Assembly (NCBI GenBank): GCA_003278095.1 | Contig: QCHB01000003.1 | Span: forward strand, 62,001 to 126,000 | DNA from: SAR116 cluster bacterium AG-390-L20 | GTDB lineage: Bacteria > Pseudomonadota > Alphaproteobacteria > Puniceispirillales > Marisalimonadaceae | Reading direction: 5' to 3' | DNA: 64,000 nucleotides | Shown here: positions 45,421 to 53,994 of the stretch, in pieces | Numbering within the stretch: the first letter of the stretch is position 1 | Layout of the letters: every line of letters begins with the position of its first letter | Position numbers and translations under genes: made by a program | Notes under the pieces: generated by a model | Databases searched by the model: none | The model's input: only the letters and a program-made list of their open reading frames with translations | What the model was told of the DNA's origin: nothing

Positions 45421-46908
45421 TTATTTAACTTTACCTTCAAAGAGATAATAAGTTTTTCTAAGTTCTTTAATTGTATTTGTAGAAATTTTTCGAATAAATT
45501 TAGTCTCTGTAAGATTGGAAAAGTTATTTCTAAAATTTAAATCACGCTTTACGATCATGATTTTTTCATCTTTTTTATGATTTGTTTTGTTATAATTATA
45601 ATTTTGTTCGTAGAAGTTTCCTGGAGAGATGCTTTTTGTTTTTAAAAATATTTTATTTTTGAATTTATTATCAATTTTATTTAAATAGTAATTAAATCGT
45701 GTTATTTCGCCTCTGTTCATAAAAACTAATTTAGAGAATTCATTATTATCAAAAGTTTTTTTAATTTCAGTTGACAGTATTTCAAAGCCTAAGTTTTTTC
45801 TTAAAGGATCTGATTTTAAGTTTATAGGATAAAAATTTCCAGTTAGAGTAATTTTTAAAATTAACAAAGATAGTGCAAAATTTATAAACAAAGCAAATTT
45901 GGTTAGTAGTCTTAATACCTTATGTTTTTGTATGATTGCATAAGCGCTAATCATTAATGTTGCACTAATATATGCAGTTACTGCCCAGTTAGGGTTAGCA
46001 ACTTTTAAAAAGCTTTGAATAATTATTAGAGTAATAATTGGTAAAGAAAGCATTCCTAAAAGAGAGAGTTTTGGGTCTTTAAAAAAACTATTAATAATTA
46101 TAAATAAATATAATAAAAAAATTATAGGTCCGAATACTAATAATTGTGATGATAAAAAATCAATTACATTTGCGTAATTAATAATAATTTCTGAAAGGTT
46201 AGCATTTGATATAGTGTGGCTCGCAGTAACAAAGTCGTTAGAGTAATTCCAATATAAATTTGGAGTGGCTACAATGAAGCTTGAAATTAAACAAACTAGT
46301 AATTTTTTTAATGCTAATTCTTTACCTTTGTCATAAATTACCCACCAAAAAATTAGTAAAACAAAGAAGTATAAAGCAGCATATTTAGATAAGAATGCCA
46401 GCCCTAGACTAGTTCCTGCCAATGATGCCGATATGTATGAGTCGTCTTTAAATGTCTTAAAAATAAATAATAAAGCTAATGACCAAAATAACAACAAAGG
46501 TGTGTCAGTCGAAATAATAAAACTTCCTAATGAGGCCGCAGGGGTAAATATCCATAATAAAGCTGCGATACGGCCTGCTTTTAATCCAAAAGCAAACTGA
46601 GTTGTTATCCATAAAATTATTGAGATAAAGAAATGAATTATTGGGGAAAAAAGTCTTACAGCCCATTCCTCGTTTCCAAACAATTTTGTTGATAATCCAA
46701 TTGTCCATGCAATGAATGGTGGCTTTGTAAAATATCCAAAATCTAGATTTTGTGACCAATGCCAGTATTGAGCTTCATCCACAGATAATTCTATGGGTGA
46801 AACAAATAAACAATATATCCTAATTAAGGTAATAAAAACTAGCGTAAGAACAACTACAGGAGTGCTTATTATTATAGAATTTTTATTATTATTACTGAGT
46901 AATAGCAT
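45421..46908 (-). CDS. GT39/ArnT-like membrane glycosyltransferase
   Basis: 495 residues with about 11-13 membrane helices and the PMT_2 signature in the first periplasmic loop: SVDEAQYWHWSQNLDFGYFTKPP (Asp-Glu catalytic pair near residue 39-40). This fold takes a polyprenyl-phosphate sugar and transfers it to lipid A, a protein or a glycan in the periplasm. Donor unknown; no ArnC/ArnB-type gene is adjacent. Converges with mntR (gap 3 bases) and has 145 gene-free bases upstream before sufE. Probably an orphan lipid/glycan-modifying enzyme. Confidence 0.85.
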   Translation of the reverse strand: MLLLSNNNKNSIIISTPVVVLTLVFITLIRIYCLFVSPIELSVDEAQYWHWSQNLDFGYFTKPPFIAWTIGLSTKLFGNEEWAVRLFSPIIHFFISIILWITTQFAFGLKAGRIAALLWIFTPAASLGSFIISTDTPLLLFWSLALLFIFKTFKDDSYISASLAGTSLGLAFLSKYAALYFFVLLIFWWVIYDKGKELALKKLLVCLISSFIVATPNLYWNYSNDFVTASHTISNANLSEIIINYANVIDFLSSQLLVFGPIIFLLYLFIIINSFFKDPKLSLLGMLSLPIITLIIIQSFLKVANPNWAVTAYISATLMISAYAIIQKHKVLRLLTKFALFINFALSLLILKITLTGNFYPINLKSDPLRKNLGFEILSTEIKKTFDNNEFSKLVFMNRGEITRFNYYLNKIDNKFKNKIFLKTKSISPGNFYEQNYNYNKTNHKKDEKIMIVKRDLNFRNNFSNLTETKFIRKISTNTIKELRKTYYLFEGKVK

Positions 46909-47053
46909 ATAACAACCCCAGTTTAAAAATTATTCTAAATTGTATTAAATTACAATATCATAATTGATTTTAAAATGAGTCATTGATAAATAACCTACTT
47001 GATTTGTTTATAATATAAGTTTAATTAACTTAACAAATATTAGTGAGTTTTGA

Positions 47054-47470
47054 ATGAGTTTTAATAAAGAAGTAAATGAATTAATAGACGATTTCTCTTA
47101 TTTTGAATCTTGGGAGGACAAATATCAGTATTTGATTGATCTAGGTAGAAGTGTTCCCAAAATGGATGAAAGTTTAAAAATAGACCAGAATAAGCTTAAG
47201 GGTTGTCAGTCTGTTGTTTATTTTAGTAATTTTTTTAATGATAATGGAACAATTACATTCATTGCAAATAGCGATGCTGCTATTGTTCAGGGGTTAATAG
47301 CATTAATGCTCAAAGTTTTTTCAGAAAAAAAACCACAGGAAATAATAGATACTGATATAAACTTTCTAGAAAAAATTGGATTAGATGAGCATTTATCTCC
47401 AACAAGAAAAAATGGTTTATCTTCTCTTATCACATCCATAAAAAGTACCGCCAAGTCAAAATTAGTATAA
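47054..47470 (+). CDS. sufE: SufE-type cysteine desulfuration protein
   Basis: 138 residues. Cys51 in LKGCQSVVYF accepts persulfide from SufS; DDFSYFESWEDKYQYLIDLG and DAAIVQGLIALMLKVFSEKKPQEI are typical. Length and motifs match SufE. No sufS/BCD genes are adjacent. A TATAAT-like word at 47009-47014 could be the -10 box of its promoter; the best -35 candidate, TTGATA at 46983-46988, is 20 bases away and not convincing. Confidence 0.95.
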   Translation: MSFNKEVNELIDDFSYFESWEDKYQYLIDLGRSVPKMDESLKIDQNKLKGCQSVVYFSNFFNDNGTITFIANSDAAIVQGLIALMLKVFSEKKPQEIIDTDINFLEKIGLDEHLSPTRKNGLSSLITSIKSTAKSKLV

Positions 47471-47479
47471 GGATTAAAT

Positions 47480-48289
47480 TTGACAAATATTGCTAATAGA
47501 TACGAAATTTCCAGTTTAACAAATGACAAAGTTAAATTAATCAATAGTTTGCATCATCGTAAATATAGAAGAGAACATAATTTATTTGTCGCAGAAGGTA
47601 TTAGAATCTGTAGAGAAGCTGCAGAGAATGGTTGGGAAATAAGATATCTTTTATATGATAACTTTAATGCAGACATTAAAATAATTGAAAACTTAATTAG
47701 TGATGTATCGAGTTTAGGCGCAGATGTTATAGGAGTGACTTCTGAAATACTTTCCAAAATATCTCATAAAGAAAATCCTCAAAATGTTTTATGTGTTATA
47801 AGTCAAAAATGGAATGAATTACCCAGCATAATAAAAGAGAAAACCTTTGTTGCTTTAGAAGCTGTAAGAGATCCAGGGAATTTAGGTACTATTTTAAGAA
47901 CAATGGATGGAGTTGGGGCTACTGATTGTATTTTATTAAATGAGTGTACAGATCCATTCTCCTATGAGTCGGTTAGGGCAAGCATGGGGGCAATTTTTAA
48001 TGTTAATATAATAGCATCCAGTAACGAAAATTTTCTCAAATGGAAATCAAGACATAAAATAAGTCTAATCGGAACTTCTTTAATTAATGCAGATGATTAT
48101 ACTAAAACAAATTGGCAATTACCGTTTATTTTAGCTATGGGCAACGAACAACAAGGTTTATCACACAACATTTTGAAAGCATGTGATCAAATAATAAAAT
48201 TGCCAATGCTAGGTCGTTCGGACAGTTTGAATTTAGCTGTTTCAACGGGGGTGGCTCTATATGAATCAATTAGGAAAAAACCTAATTAA
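47480..48289 (+). CDS. SpoU/TrmH-family RNA 2'-O-methyltransferase
   Basis: 269 residues. N-terminal RNA-binding domain with HHRKYRREHNLFVAEGIRICREAA, and the SPOUT knot: ALEAVRDPGNLGTILRTMDGVGA (motif 1), GNEQQGLS (motif 2) and RSDSLNLAVSTGVALYE (motif 3). Target rRNA or tRNA site unknown; the domain order resembles RlmB/TsnR-like enzymes. TTG at 47480 is the start, supported by AAGGA about 7 bases upstream; the first in-frame ATG would remove the knot strands. Gene follows sufE by 9 bases. Confidence 0.9.
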   Translation: MTNIANRYEISSLTNDKVKLINSLHHRKYRREHNLFVAEGIRICREAAENGWEIRYLLYDNFNADIKIIENLISDVSSLGADVIGVTSEILSKISHKENPQNVLCVISQKWNELPSIIKEKTFVALEAVRDPGNLGTILRTMDGVGATDCILLNECTDPFSYESVRASMGAIFNVNIIASSNENFLKWKSRHKISLIGTSLINADDYTKTNWQLPFILAMGNEQQGLSHNILKACDQIIKLPMLGRSDSLNLAVSTGVALYESIRKKPN

Positions 48290-49202
48290 TACATCCTTTT
48301 TCCCATCTGGCAAAAATAGCCGTGCTAATTTGACGAGGATTAACTTGATCTTCAACAATAGCTATTTCACCCGACTCCACTTTGCCAGAATAGTTCTTCA
48401 TCACTTCACTTAGGCCATAATGTAAAGAAATGTGGCTAGATCTAATTGCATAACTATTTAAAATGATAAAGATAGGACTATCAGATAATATTTGCGGAAG
48501 ACATTTTAATAATAAAGGAAGATCGTAAAATAAATCCCATTTTTCTCCTTTTGGCCCTCTTCCATATTTAGGCGGATCTAAAATAATACCATCATATTTG
48601 TTACCTCTTCTAATTTCTTTATTTACAAATTTAAGGGCATCATCAATAATGAATTTAATAGGTAATTTTTGGAATGATGAAAGGTTTCGGTTTTCAAAAG
48701 CATAATTAATGGCTTTTTTGCTTGCGTCAACATGAGTTACAGTTGCACCATTTGATGCTGCATGCAGGGATGCCAGACCTGAATAACCGAAAAGATTAAG
48801 CACTTTTGGGTAGTTAGCATGATTTGAAATAGATATAAATTGATTAATTTTTTGAGCTGCCCATACCCAATGAGGTGACTGATCTGGAAAAAATCCTAAA
48901 TGCCTAAATGAAGTAGGGGTAGCAAAAAACTTTATCTTATCGAAGGCCATTTCCCATTTATTTGGAACGTTATTTTTAATCAACCACTTTCCTTTAGTAT
49001 CTTTATTATCCAATGATGATGAACTAAGAAATGATCCAGACGAGTTTTCCCACACTTCTGCTTTTAATCTTGGTGGCCATATAGCTTGTGGCTCAGGTCT
49101 AGAAAAGGTATATGGACCAAATTTCTCAAGTTTATTTCCATTACCACTATCTACAAGTGAATAATAAGTCCAATTATTAGGATGAAGTAGTAAAGGCCTC
49201 AT
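48282..49202 (-). CDS. Class I SAM-dependent (rRNA-type) methyltransferase
   Basis: 306 residues. The core reads VLNLFGYSGLASLHAASNGATVTHVDASKKAINYA (motif I) and ILDPPKYGRGPKGE (motif IV, an N/D-PP-[KY] style seen in RlmI/RlmK relatives). This Methyltrans_SAM group modifies cytosine C5 or guanine in rRNA in known members, so an RNA target is plausible. N-terminal 110 residues are weak. Its 3' end overlaps the SpoU gene's by 8 bases. ATG at 49202 has no clear ribosome site. Precise target unknown. Confidence 0.75.
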   Translation of the reverse strand: MRPLLLHPNNWTYYSLVDSGNGNKLEKFGPYTFSRPEPQAIWPPRLKAEVWENSSGSFLSSSSLDNKDTKGKWLIKNNVPNKWEMAFDKIKFFATPTSFRHLGFFPDQSPHWVWAAQKINQFISISNHANYPKVLNLFGYSGLASLHAASNGATVTHVDASKKAINYAFENRNLSSFQKLPIKFIIDDALKFVNKEIRRGNKYDGIILDPPKYGRGPKGEKWDLFYDLPLLLKCLPQILSDSPIFIILNSYAIRSSHISLHYGLSEVMKNYSGKVESGEIAIVEDQVNPRQISTAIFARWEKGCIN

Positions 49203-49278
49203 TAGGAAAAATCCTATTAAAAAAGTTTTGCGTTGTTAATAATTAAAGTTAATAATAACAAAAATTGTAAGAAATCAA

Positions 49279-50088
49279 ATGAAAATAAAACTATCCATAA
49301 TAATTCCTGTCTATAATGCAAAAGATACTCTTCCAAGAGCCATAAACTCTATAAACAATCAAAATATAAAATTTGAAAATTTGAAAGTAGAAATAATAAT
49401 AATCGTAGATGATGGAAAAAATTATAAAGAAATAATCCCAAAATTAAAAAATGGAATAACAATAAAAATAATAAAAACAAATGGGATTAAAACTGGTCCA
49501 GGCAATGCTAGAAATTGTGGTATTGTTGAAGCAAAAGGGGAATTTGTTGGTTACTTAGATGCTGACGATGAATGGTCTAAAGATTATTTAAGAAAAATGT
49601 ATGAATTAGTAAAAAAACATGGTGTAGCGTTTGCTCCTACCAGAGTATATGACCAAAATAATTTTTTAATAAAACATTTTGAAGGTAAAAGGCAAGGATA
49701 TCTTAATCTATACGATATTGGAAATATACCATGCAGCTTTCATCCATTCATAAAAAGAAATATGCAGAAAAAATTTGAGAATATACAAAGCCAGGATGTA
49801 TATAATGCTGCATATATACTGAATAAAAATAACACTAAGATCAGAATGATAAATGGAGAATATTATAAGCTTAATTTACAAAAAAGTTCAGTAACAAAAG
49901 AGGATGGTTTTGGTCATAAAATTAAGTTAGCATATATTAAATACCAAATAAAATCACTGAAGAATAAAAACTTAAAAATAGCAAGAATATTTGCGATGAG
50001 GAGAATTAATAATACCAAATACATTCAATGGAAAATCAGTAATAATAATAGAAGCTTTTATGAATATTTAAATGAGAAAGAATATTAA
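49279..50088 (+). CDS. Glycosyltransferase family 2
   Basis: 269 residues of the GT-A fold. LSIIIPVYNAKDTLPRAINSINNQ start, IIIVDDGKN with Asp-Asp, TGPGNARNCGI and the metal-binding DADDEWS (about residues 94-100) are intact. Roughly 100 residues follow with no recognised motif. The C-terminal portion is positively charged (KKNTKYIQWKIS-like), no membrane helices, so probably membrane-peripheral. It abuts the haloacid dehalogenase gene. It is isolated from the main glycan loci by 30 kb; its acceptor is unknown. Confidence 0.82.
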   Translation: MKIKLSIIIPVYNAKDTLPRAINSINNQNIKFENLKVEIIIIVDDGKNYKEIIPKLKNGITIKIIKTNGIKTGPGNARNCGIVEAKGEFVGYLDADDEWSKDYLRKMYELVKKHGVAFAPTRVYDQNNFLIKHFEGKRQGYLNLYDIGNIPCSFHPFIKRNMQKKFENIQSQDVYNAAYILNKNNTKIRMINGEYYKLNLQKSSVTKEDGFGHKIKLAYIKYQIKSLKNKNLKIARIFAMRRINNTKYIQWKISNNNRSFYEYLNEKEY

Positions 50089-50754
50089 ATGAATAATACA
50101 AAAGCATGCATATTTGATGCATATGGAACACTATTTGACGTTAATGCTGCATGTCGCGAACTAGCTCAGAATGTAGGTGATAAATGGCAAGAATTGTCAA
50201 ACTTGTGGAGATTAAGACAAGTAGAATATACTTGGTTAAGAAATTCTATGGAAGAGTATGTAGATTTTTGGGAAATTACATCTGGTGCATTAGATTATGC
50301 AATGGAGGTACTTAATATTGAAAATAAAAAATTAAGGAATCAATTATTGGAATTATATCTAAAGTTAGAAGTATATCCAGAAGTAAAGAAAGTATTAGGG
50401 AAACTAAAAGATAAAAAATATAAAACTGGTATACTTTCAAATGGAAGTAGGAAAATGCTCGATAGTGCCATTAAAAATGCAAATATAGAAAATTTGTTAG
50501 ATGTAGTAATATCAGTAGAAGAATGTAAAATTTATAAACCGTCAAGCAAGGTTTATGACCTTGTAGAAATAAAAACTGATATACATAAAGACAAAGTAAC
50601 TTTTTTTTCTAGCAATGCATGGGATATGCATGCCGCAGCAAATTACGGTTTTAAAACAATTTGGGTTAATAGATTTGACGGTAAATTAGAAAGACTACCA
50701 GGGAAACCGAATGCAATTGTAAAATCATTAGATAATATAGACCAAGAAATATAA
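50089..50754 (+). CDS. L-2-haloacid dehalogenase (HAD type II)
   Basis: 221 residues with the full catalytic set of L-2-haloacid dehalogenases at the expected spacing: nucleophile Asp10 (FDAYGTLFD), Thr14, Arg41, Ser117 (LSNGS), Lys150, Tyr156, Ser174, Asn176 and Asp179 (SSNAWDMHAAANYG). It hydrolyses 2-haloalkanoates to D-2-hydroxy acids. Follows the GT2 gene with no gap and its stop is 2 bases from the acyl-CoA dehydrogenase on the other strand. Haloacetate removal would suit a marine organism. Confidence 0.86.
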   Translation: MNNTKACIFDAYGTLFDVNAACRELAQNVGDKWQELSNLWRLRQVEYTWLRNSMEEYVDFWEITSGALDYAMEVLNIENKKLRNQLLELYLKLEVYPEVKKVLGKLKDKKYKTGILSNGSRKMLDSAIKNANIENLLDVVISVEECKIYKPSSKVYDLVEIKTDIHKDKVTFFSSNAWDMHAAANYGFKTIWVNRFDGKLERLPGKPNAIVKSLDNIDQEI

Positions 50755-50756
50755 TA

Positions 50757-51956
50757 CTAAATGTCGTGTCCTATACCCCAATGCCAAAAATTTGATTTTT
50801 GACTATTAAAAAAACGATTTATAATCATTTGATGAACCTCTGACGCACCGTCTACTAATTTAGCTTGTCTTGCATATCTATATATCCACTCAAGAATTAT
50901 ATCTTTGCTATAACCCTTAGCGCCACAAAGTTGGATAGCCGTATCGGATACATTATTCAGAGTATCAGCAACATGAATTTTCGCCATAGAAACATCCTGT
51001 CTTGCTTTACTTCCATTTTCAATTTTCCACGCCGCTCTCATTACAAGTAAGCGAGCAATATCGATATCCATAGCAGCCTTACCAAGTTTAACTTGCACTG
51101 ACTCTCTATCTGAAAGTGTAATCCCAAATCCCTTTCGATGAGAAACATAATCTAGAGCAATTTCCAAGCTACGTCTAGAAAGACCAATCCATCTCATACA
51201 ATGTGTCAAACGAGCTAAGCCTAATCTTATTTGTACAATTTTAAGTCCCTTACCAACTTCTCCTAACCTATTTTTATCAGGGATTTGAAGGCCACTAAAC
51301 TCAATTTCACAATGACCTCCATGTTCTTCAGGGCCCATTATGGGTATTCGTCTTTTAATATTCCAACCTGGTTGATCTTTATGATATAAAAAAGCTGTTA
51401 AACCATCTTTAGTTTTAGCTAACAAAATAAAATGAGATGCAACACCGGCACCAGTGATATACCATTTAAGGCCATTAACAATCCATTTTCCATTTTGATA
51501 AATAGCTTCGGTTTTAATCATTGTTGGATCAGACCCACCTCCTGGAGCTGGCTCAGTCATCGCTAAAGATGATCTAACATCACCATTTATTATGGGGTCA
51601 AGCCACTCAACTTTCTGTTCTTCGGTTGCAATCTTATTTAATATATACATATTTCCGTCATCTGGGGCAGCGCAATTAAAACATACTGGTCCAAAAATAG
51701 ATCTATTCATTTCCTCATATAAAGCAGACATACCTATAGGGCCTAAACCAAGACCTAATCGAGAAATTGGCATTTGAGGTGACCAAAGACCCGCAGCTTT
51801 GACTTCTTGACGAATTTCCAATAACAGTTCTTCATTTATATTTTCATGTTTGTCATATGATGAACTATCTGTCTCTAAAGGAATAATCTTATGATTAATC
51901 AAATCTACTGTTTTTAATCTTAGAGCTTCTATATGTTCTGGTAGTGTAAAATCCAT
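50757..51956 (-). CDS. Acyl-CoA dehydrogenase family, ACAD10/11- or LvaC-like
   Basis: 399 residues with full ACAD fold: N-terminal helices, LAMTEPAPGGGSDPTMIKT FAD/substrate strand, WYITGAGVA, and the late block GAKGYSKDIILEWIYRYARQAKLVDGASEVH near 357-387, which matches the ADGPDEVH-style ending of the ACAD10/11 and LvaC-like group. In those enzymes a phospho-4-hydroxyacyl-CoA is the substrate after a kinase acts. SDR 17 bases upstream and an APH-like kinase divergent from it make the same three-gene set. Straight dehydrogenation of a fatty acyl-CoA is the alternative. Confidence 0.8.
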   Translation of the reverse strand: MDFTLPEHIEALRLKTVDLINHKIIPLETDSSSYDKHENINEELLLEIRQEVKAAGLWSPQMPISRLGLGLGPIGMSALYEEMNRSIFGPVCFNCAAPDDGNMYILNKIATEEQKVEWLDPIINGDVRSSLAMTEPAPGGGSDPTMIKTEAIYQNGKWIVNGLKWYITGAGVASHFILLAKTKDGLTAFLYHKDQPGWNIKRRIPIMGPEEHGGHCEIEFSGLQIPDKNRLGEVGKGLKIVQIRLGLARLTHCMRWIGLSRRSLEIALDYVSHRKGFGITLSDRESVQVKLGKAAMDIDIARLLVMRAAWKIENGSKARQDVSMAKIHVADTLNNVSDTAIQLCGAKGYSKDIILEWIYRYARQAKLVDGASEVHQMIINRFFNSQKSNFWHWGIGHDI

Positions 51957-51973
51957 AAAAAATACTCCTATAT

Positions 51974-52708
51974 TTAAAGACCTGAACTAAGCCCACCATC
52001 AACAGCTACAACAGCACCTGTCATATAAGTATTACGCCGATTTAGTAACATAGAAATGATTACATTGAGCTCATCAACCGTTGCAAATCTTTTAAGAGGT
52101 ATTTTCTTTTTTAATAAAATACCTGCATCTCCTTCTAGTTGCTTTTTGTTTATATCAGTTAGAATGTAACCTGGTGCAAGCGCATTAACACATATATTAT
52201 GTTTTGCTAATTCTATTGATTGTGATTTTGTTATATGAATTAAAGCTGCTTTAGTCGCAGAGTATGCTCCCACAAATGTCAAAGGTCGATAACCAAGGGT
52301 TGAGGCTATATTTATAATTTTGCCGTTTTTATTTTTAATCATATTTGGGATTAAAGCATTTGATACATTAATAGAACCTAATAAATTAGTATCAATTATT
52401 TTTGTTAGGTCTGAATGAGTTTCTTCATGTAACAATTTGGTATTTGCAATACCTGCATTATTAATTAAGGCATAAATATTTAAGTCTTTTAATGATTTTT
52501 TGACTTCTGCCTCATTTGTAATGTCTAGTTTTAAAAATGAATGATTTAGACTTGGGTTAGGAAGAGATGAAATAACTGATTTAAGGTTTTTTAAATTACG
52601 TCCAACGCCAATAATTTTAAAACCATCATGTGCCAATACTTTCGAAAAGTTTGCTCCTAACCCTCGACTTGCACCTGTTATTAAAACAGTGTTAGATTGA
52701 ATATTCAT
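51974..52708 (-). CDS. Short-chain dehydrogenase/reductase, LvaD-like
   Basis: 244-residue classical SDR. Cofactor loop VLITGASRGLGANF at 8-21, NNAGIAN, catalytic Ser-Tyr-Lys in IASTLGYRP and YSATKAALIHIT, then the PGYILTDI loop and the C-terminal TGAVVAVDGGLSSGL. In the Lva-like set it would interconvert a 4-keto and 4-hydroxy acyl-CoA. Located 17 bases upstream of the acyl-CoA dehydrogenase with both on the minus strand; the divergent kinase gene begins 64 bases further. Substrate is inferred from neighbours only. Confidence 0.85.
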   Translation of the reverse strand: MNIQSNTVLITGASRGLGANFSKVLAHDGFKIIGVGRNLKNLKSVISSLPNPSLNHSFLKLDITNEAEVKKSLKDLNIYALINNAGIANTKLLHEETHSDLTKIIDTNLLGSINVSNALIPNMIKNKNGKIINIASTLGYRPLTFVGAYSATKAALIHITKSQSIELAKHNICVNALAPGYILTDINKKQLEGDAGILLKKKIPLKRFATVDELNVIISMLLNRRNTYMTGAVVAVDGGLSSGL

Positions 52709-52772
52709 TAATAATATACCTAATGAGATAAAATTAATTGTGACACTATAATAATAAATTAGTCATCTAAAT

Positions 52773-53822
52773 ATGTCAGTAAAAAATAAAATAAATAACA
52801 TAAATCTTTGGATAAAAAAAAATACGTCAATTAAAGAACAAATTTTACGGGTTAAAAAGTTTGAAGTAGGTCAATCTAATCCGACGTTTCTTTTGAAATC
52901 TGAAAATATAAGCTATGTACTAAGGTCTAAGCCATTAGGTAATCTCTTAAGAGGCGCACATCGTATTGATAGAGAATACAAAGTCATAAATGCTTTATCA
53001 AATTCAAATATCCCAGTTCCGCAAATTTATGGGTATTGTAGTGATATAGATATAATCGGAAATGAATTTTATATTATGGAGTTTTTACAAGGCTTACATG
53101 AGTTTGACCCTGATCTTCCAAGTTACACACATGAACAGAGAGATAAAATTTACAATCATAAAATTACAATTTTAGCAGAATTAGTGAAAATAGATGTAAA
53201 TAAAATTGGTTTAAAGAATTTTGGTAAACCTTATAGTTATATTGAGAGACAAATCAATTTATGGATAAAACAATACAGACACTCTCAAACAAAACACATA
53301 GAAAGTATGGAATACTTAATTGAAAATATCCCAAAATATATTCCATCGGAAATAAATAATTTAGAACCATGTCTTTTACACGGCGATTTTCGATTAGATA
53401 ATATGATATTAGAAAAAAATAAAGATAACTCAAAAATCATTGGTTTGTTAGATTGGGAATTATCAACATTATCCCCCCCTTTTATCGATTTGTCTTATTG
53501 GGCATTAATGCTTAGGTTTGAAAATAAGTGGCCAATAGGTGGATTGAGTATTTATAAAAATCATAAGTTAAACCCTGGAATACCGAACGAAGAAAAAATT
53601 CTAGAAAGGTATTTAAATCTTACTGGTTTTGATAAACCCAAATATTGGAATTTTTTATTAGCATTTAATAGTTTTAGGTTTGCTGGAATACTTCAAGGTA
53701 TAGCTAAACGCGTAATTGACGGTAACAATTCAGGAGATAATTCTTATGAGGTAGGAAAGCAAGCCGAACCAGTTGCAAATATGGGTTCAAAAATTCTCCA
53801 AGAATATTTGCATACTTTGTAA
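52773..53822 (+). CDS. APH-fold phosphotransferase, LvaA/ACAD11-kinase-like
   Basis: 349 residues. N-lobe FEVGQSNPTFLLKSENISYVLRSKP (nucleotide site lysine/arginine), LLRGAHRIDREYKV, and the C-lobe catalytic loop CLLHGDFRLDNMILE (about residues 205-219, His-Gly-Asp, Asn) followed by LLDWELSTLSPPFIDLSYW, which carries the metal-binding Asp. GAHRIDREY and GQSNPT are typical of the ACAD10/11-associated kinases that phosphorylate the 4-hydroxyl of hydroxyacyl-CoA. Plus-strand, divergent from the SDR/ACAD pair with only 64 bases between. No Shine-Dalgarno evident. Confidence 0.84.
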   Translation: MSVKNKINNINLWIKKNTSIKEQILRVKKFEVGQSNPTFLLKSENISYVLRSKPLGNLLRGAHRIDREYKVINALSNSNIPVPQIYGYCSDIDIIGNEFYIMEFLQGLHEFDPDLPSYTHEQRDKIYNHKITILAELVKIDVNKIGLKNFGKPYSYIERQINLWIKQYRHSQTKHIESMEYLIENIPKYIPSEINNLEPCLLHGDFRLDNMILEKNKDNSKIIGLLDWELSTLSPPFIDLSYWALMLRFENKWPIGGLSIYKNHKLNPGIPNEEKILERYLNLTGFDKPKYWNFLLAFNSFRFAGILQGIAKRVIDGNNSGDNSYEVGKQAEPVANMGSKILQEYLHTL

Positions 53823-53994
53823 TTCTTTTTAAAATACATTTTTTTGCATTTAGAAACCTTTAAAGTTGATCTTAAATATTAATAAAAGAATAATTGTAAA
53901 TTTAAAAATTTAATTTATAAACAATTTGAAAATTAAAAAGACTATCAAATTAAATATTTATATACGAATTTAAGTTTTCTAAAAGGATGATCCT

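Noticed and set aside
46983-47014. TTGATA...TATAAT as a strong sufE promoter
   Set aside because: The spacing between the two boxes is 20 bases and the A+T content makes -10-like words frequent.
50089-50754. HAD gene as the HAD part of a split ACAD10
   Set aside because: Its active-site residues match L-2-haloacid dehalogenase positions; the ACAD10 HAD part belongs to the epoxide-hydrolase-phosphatase type. It is also on the other strand, next to a GT2 gene.
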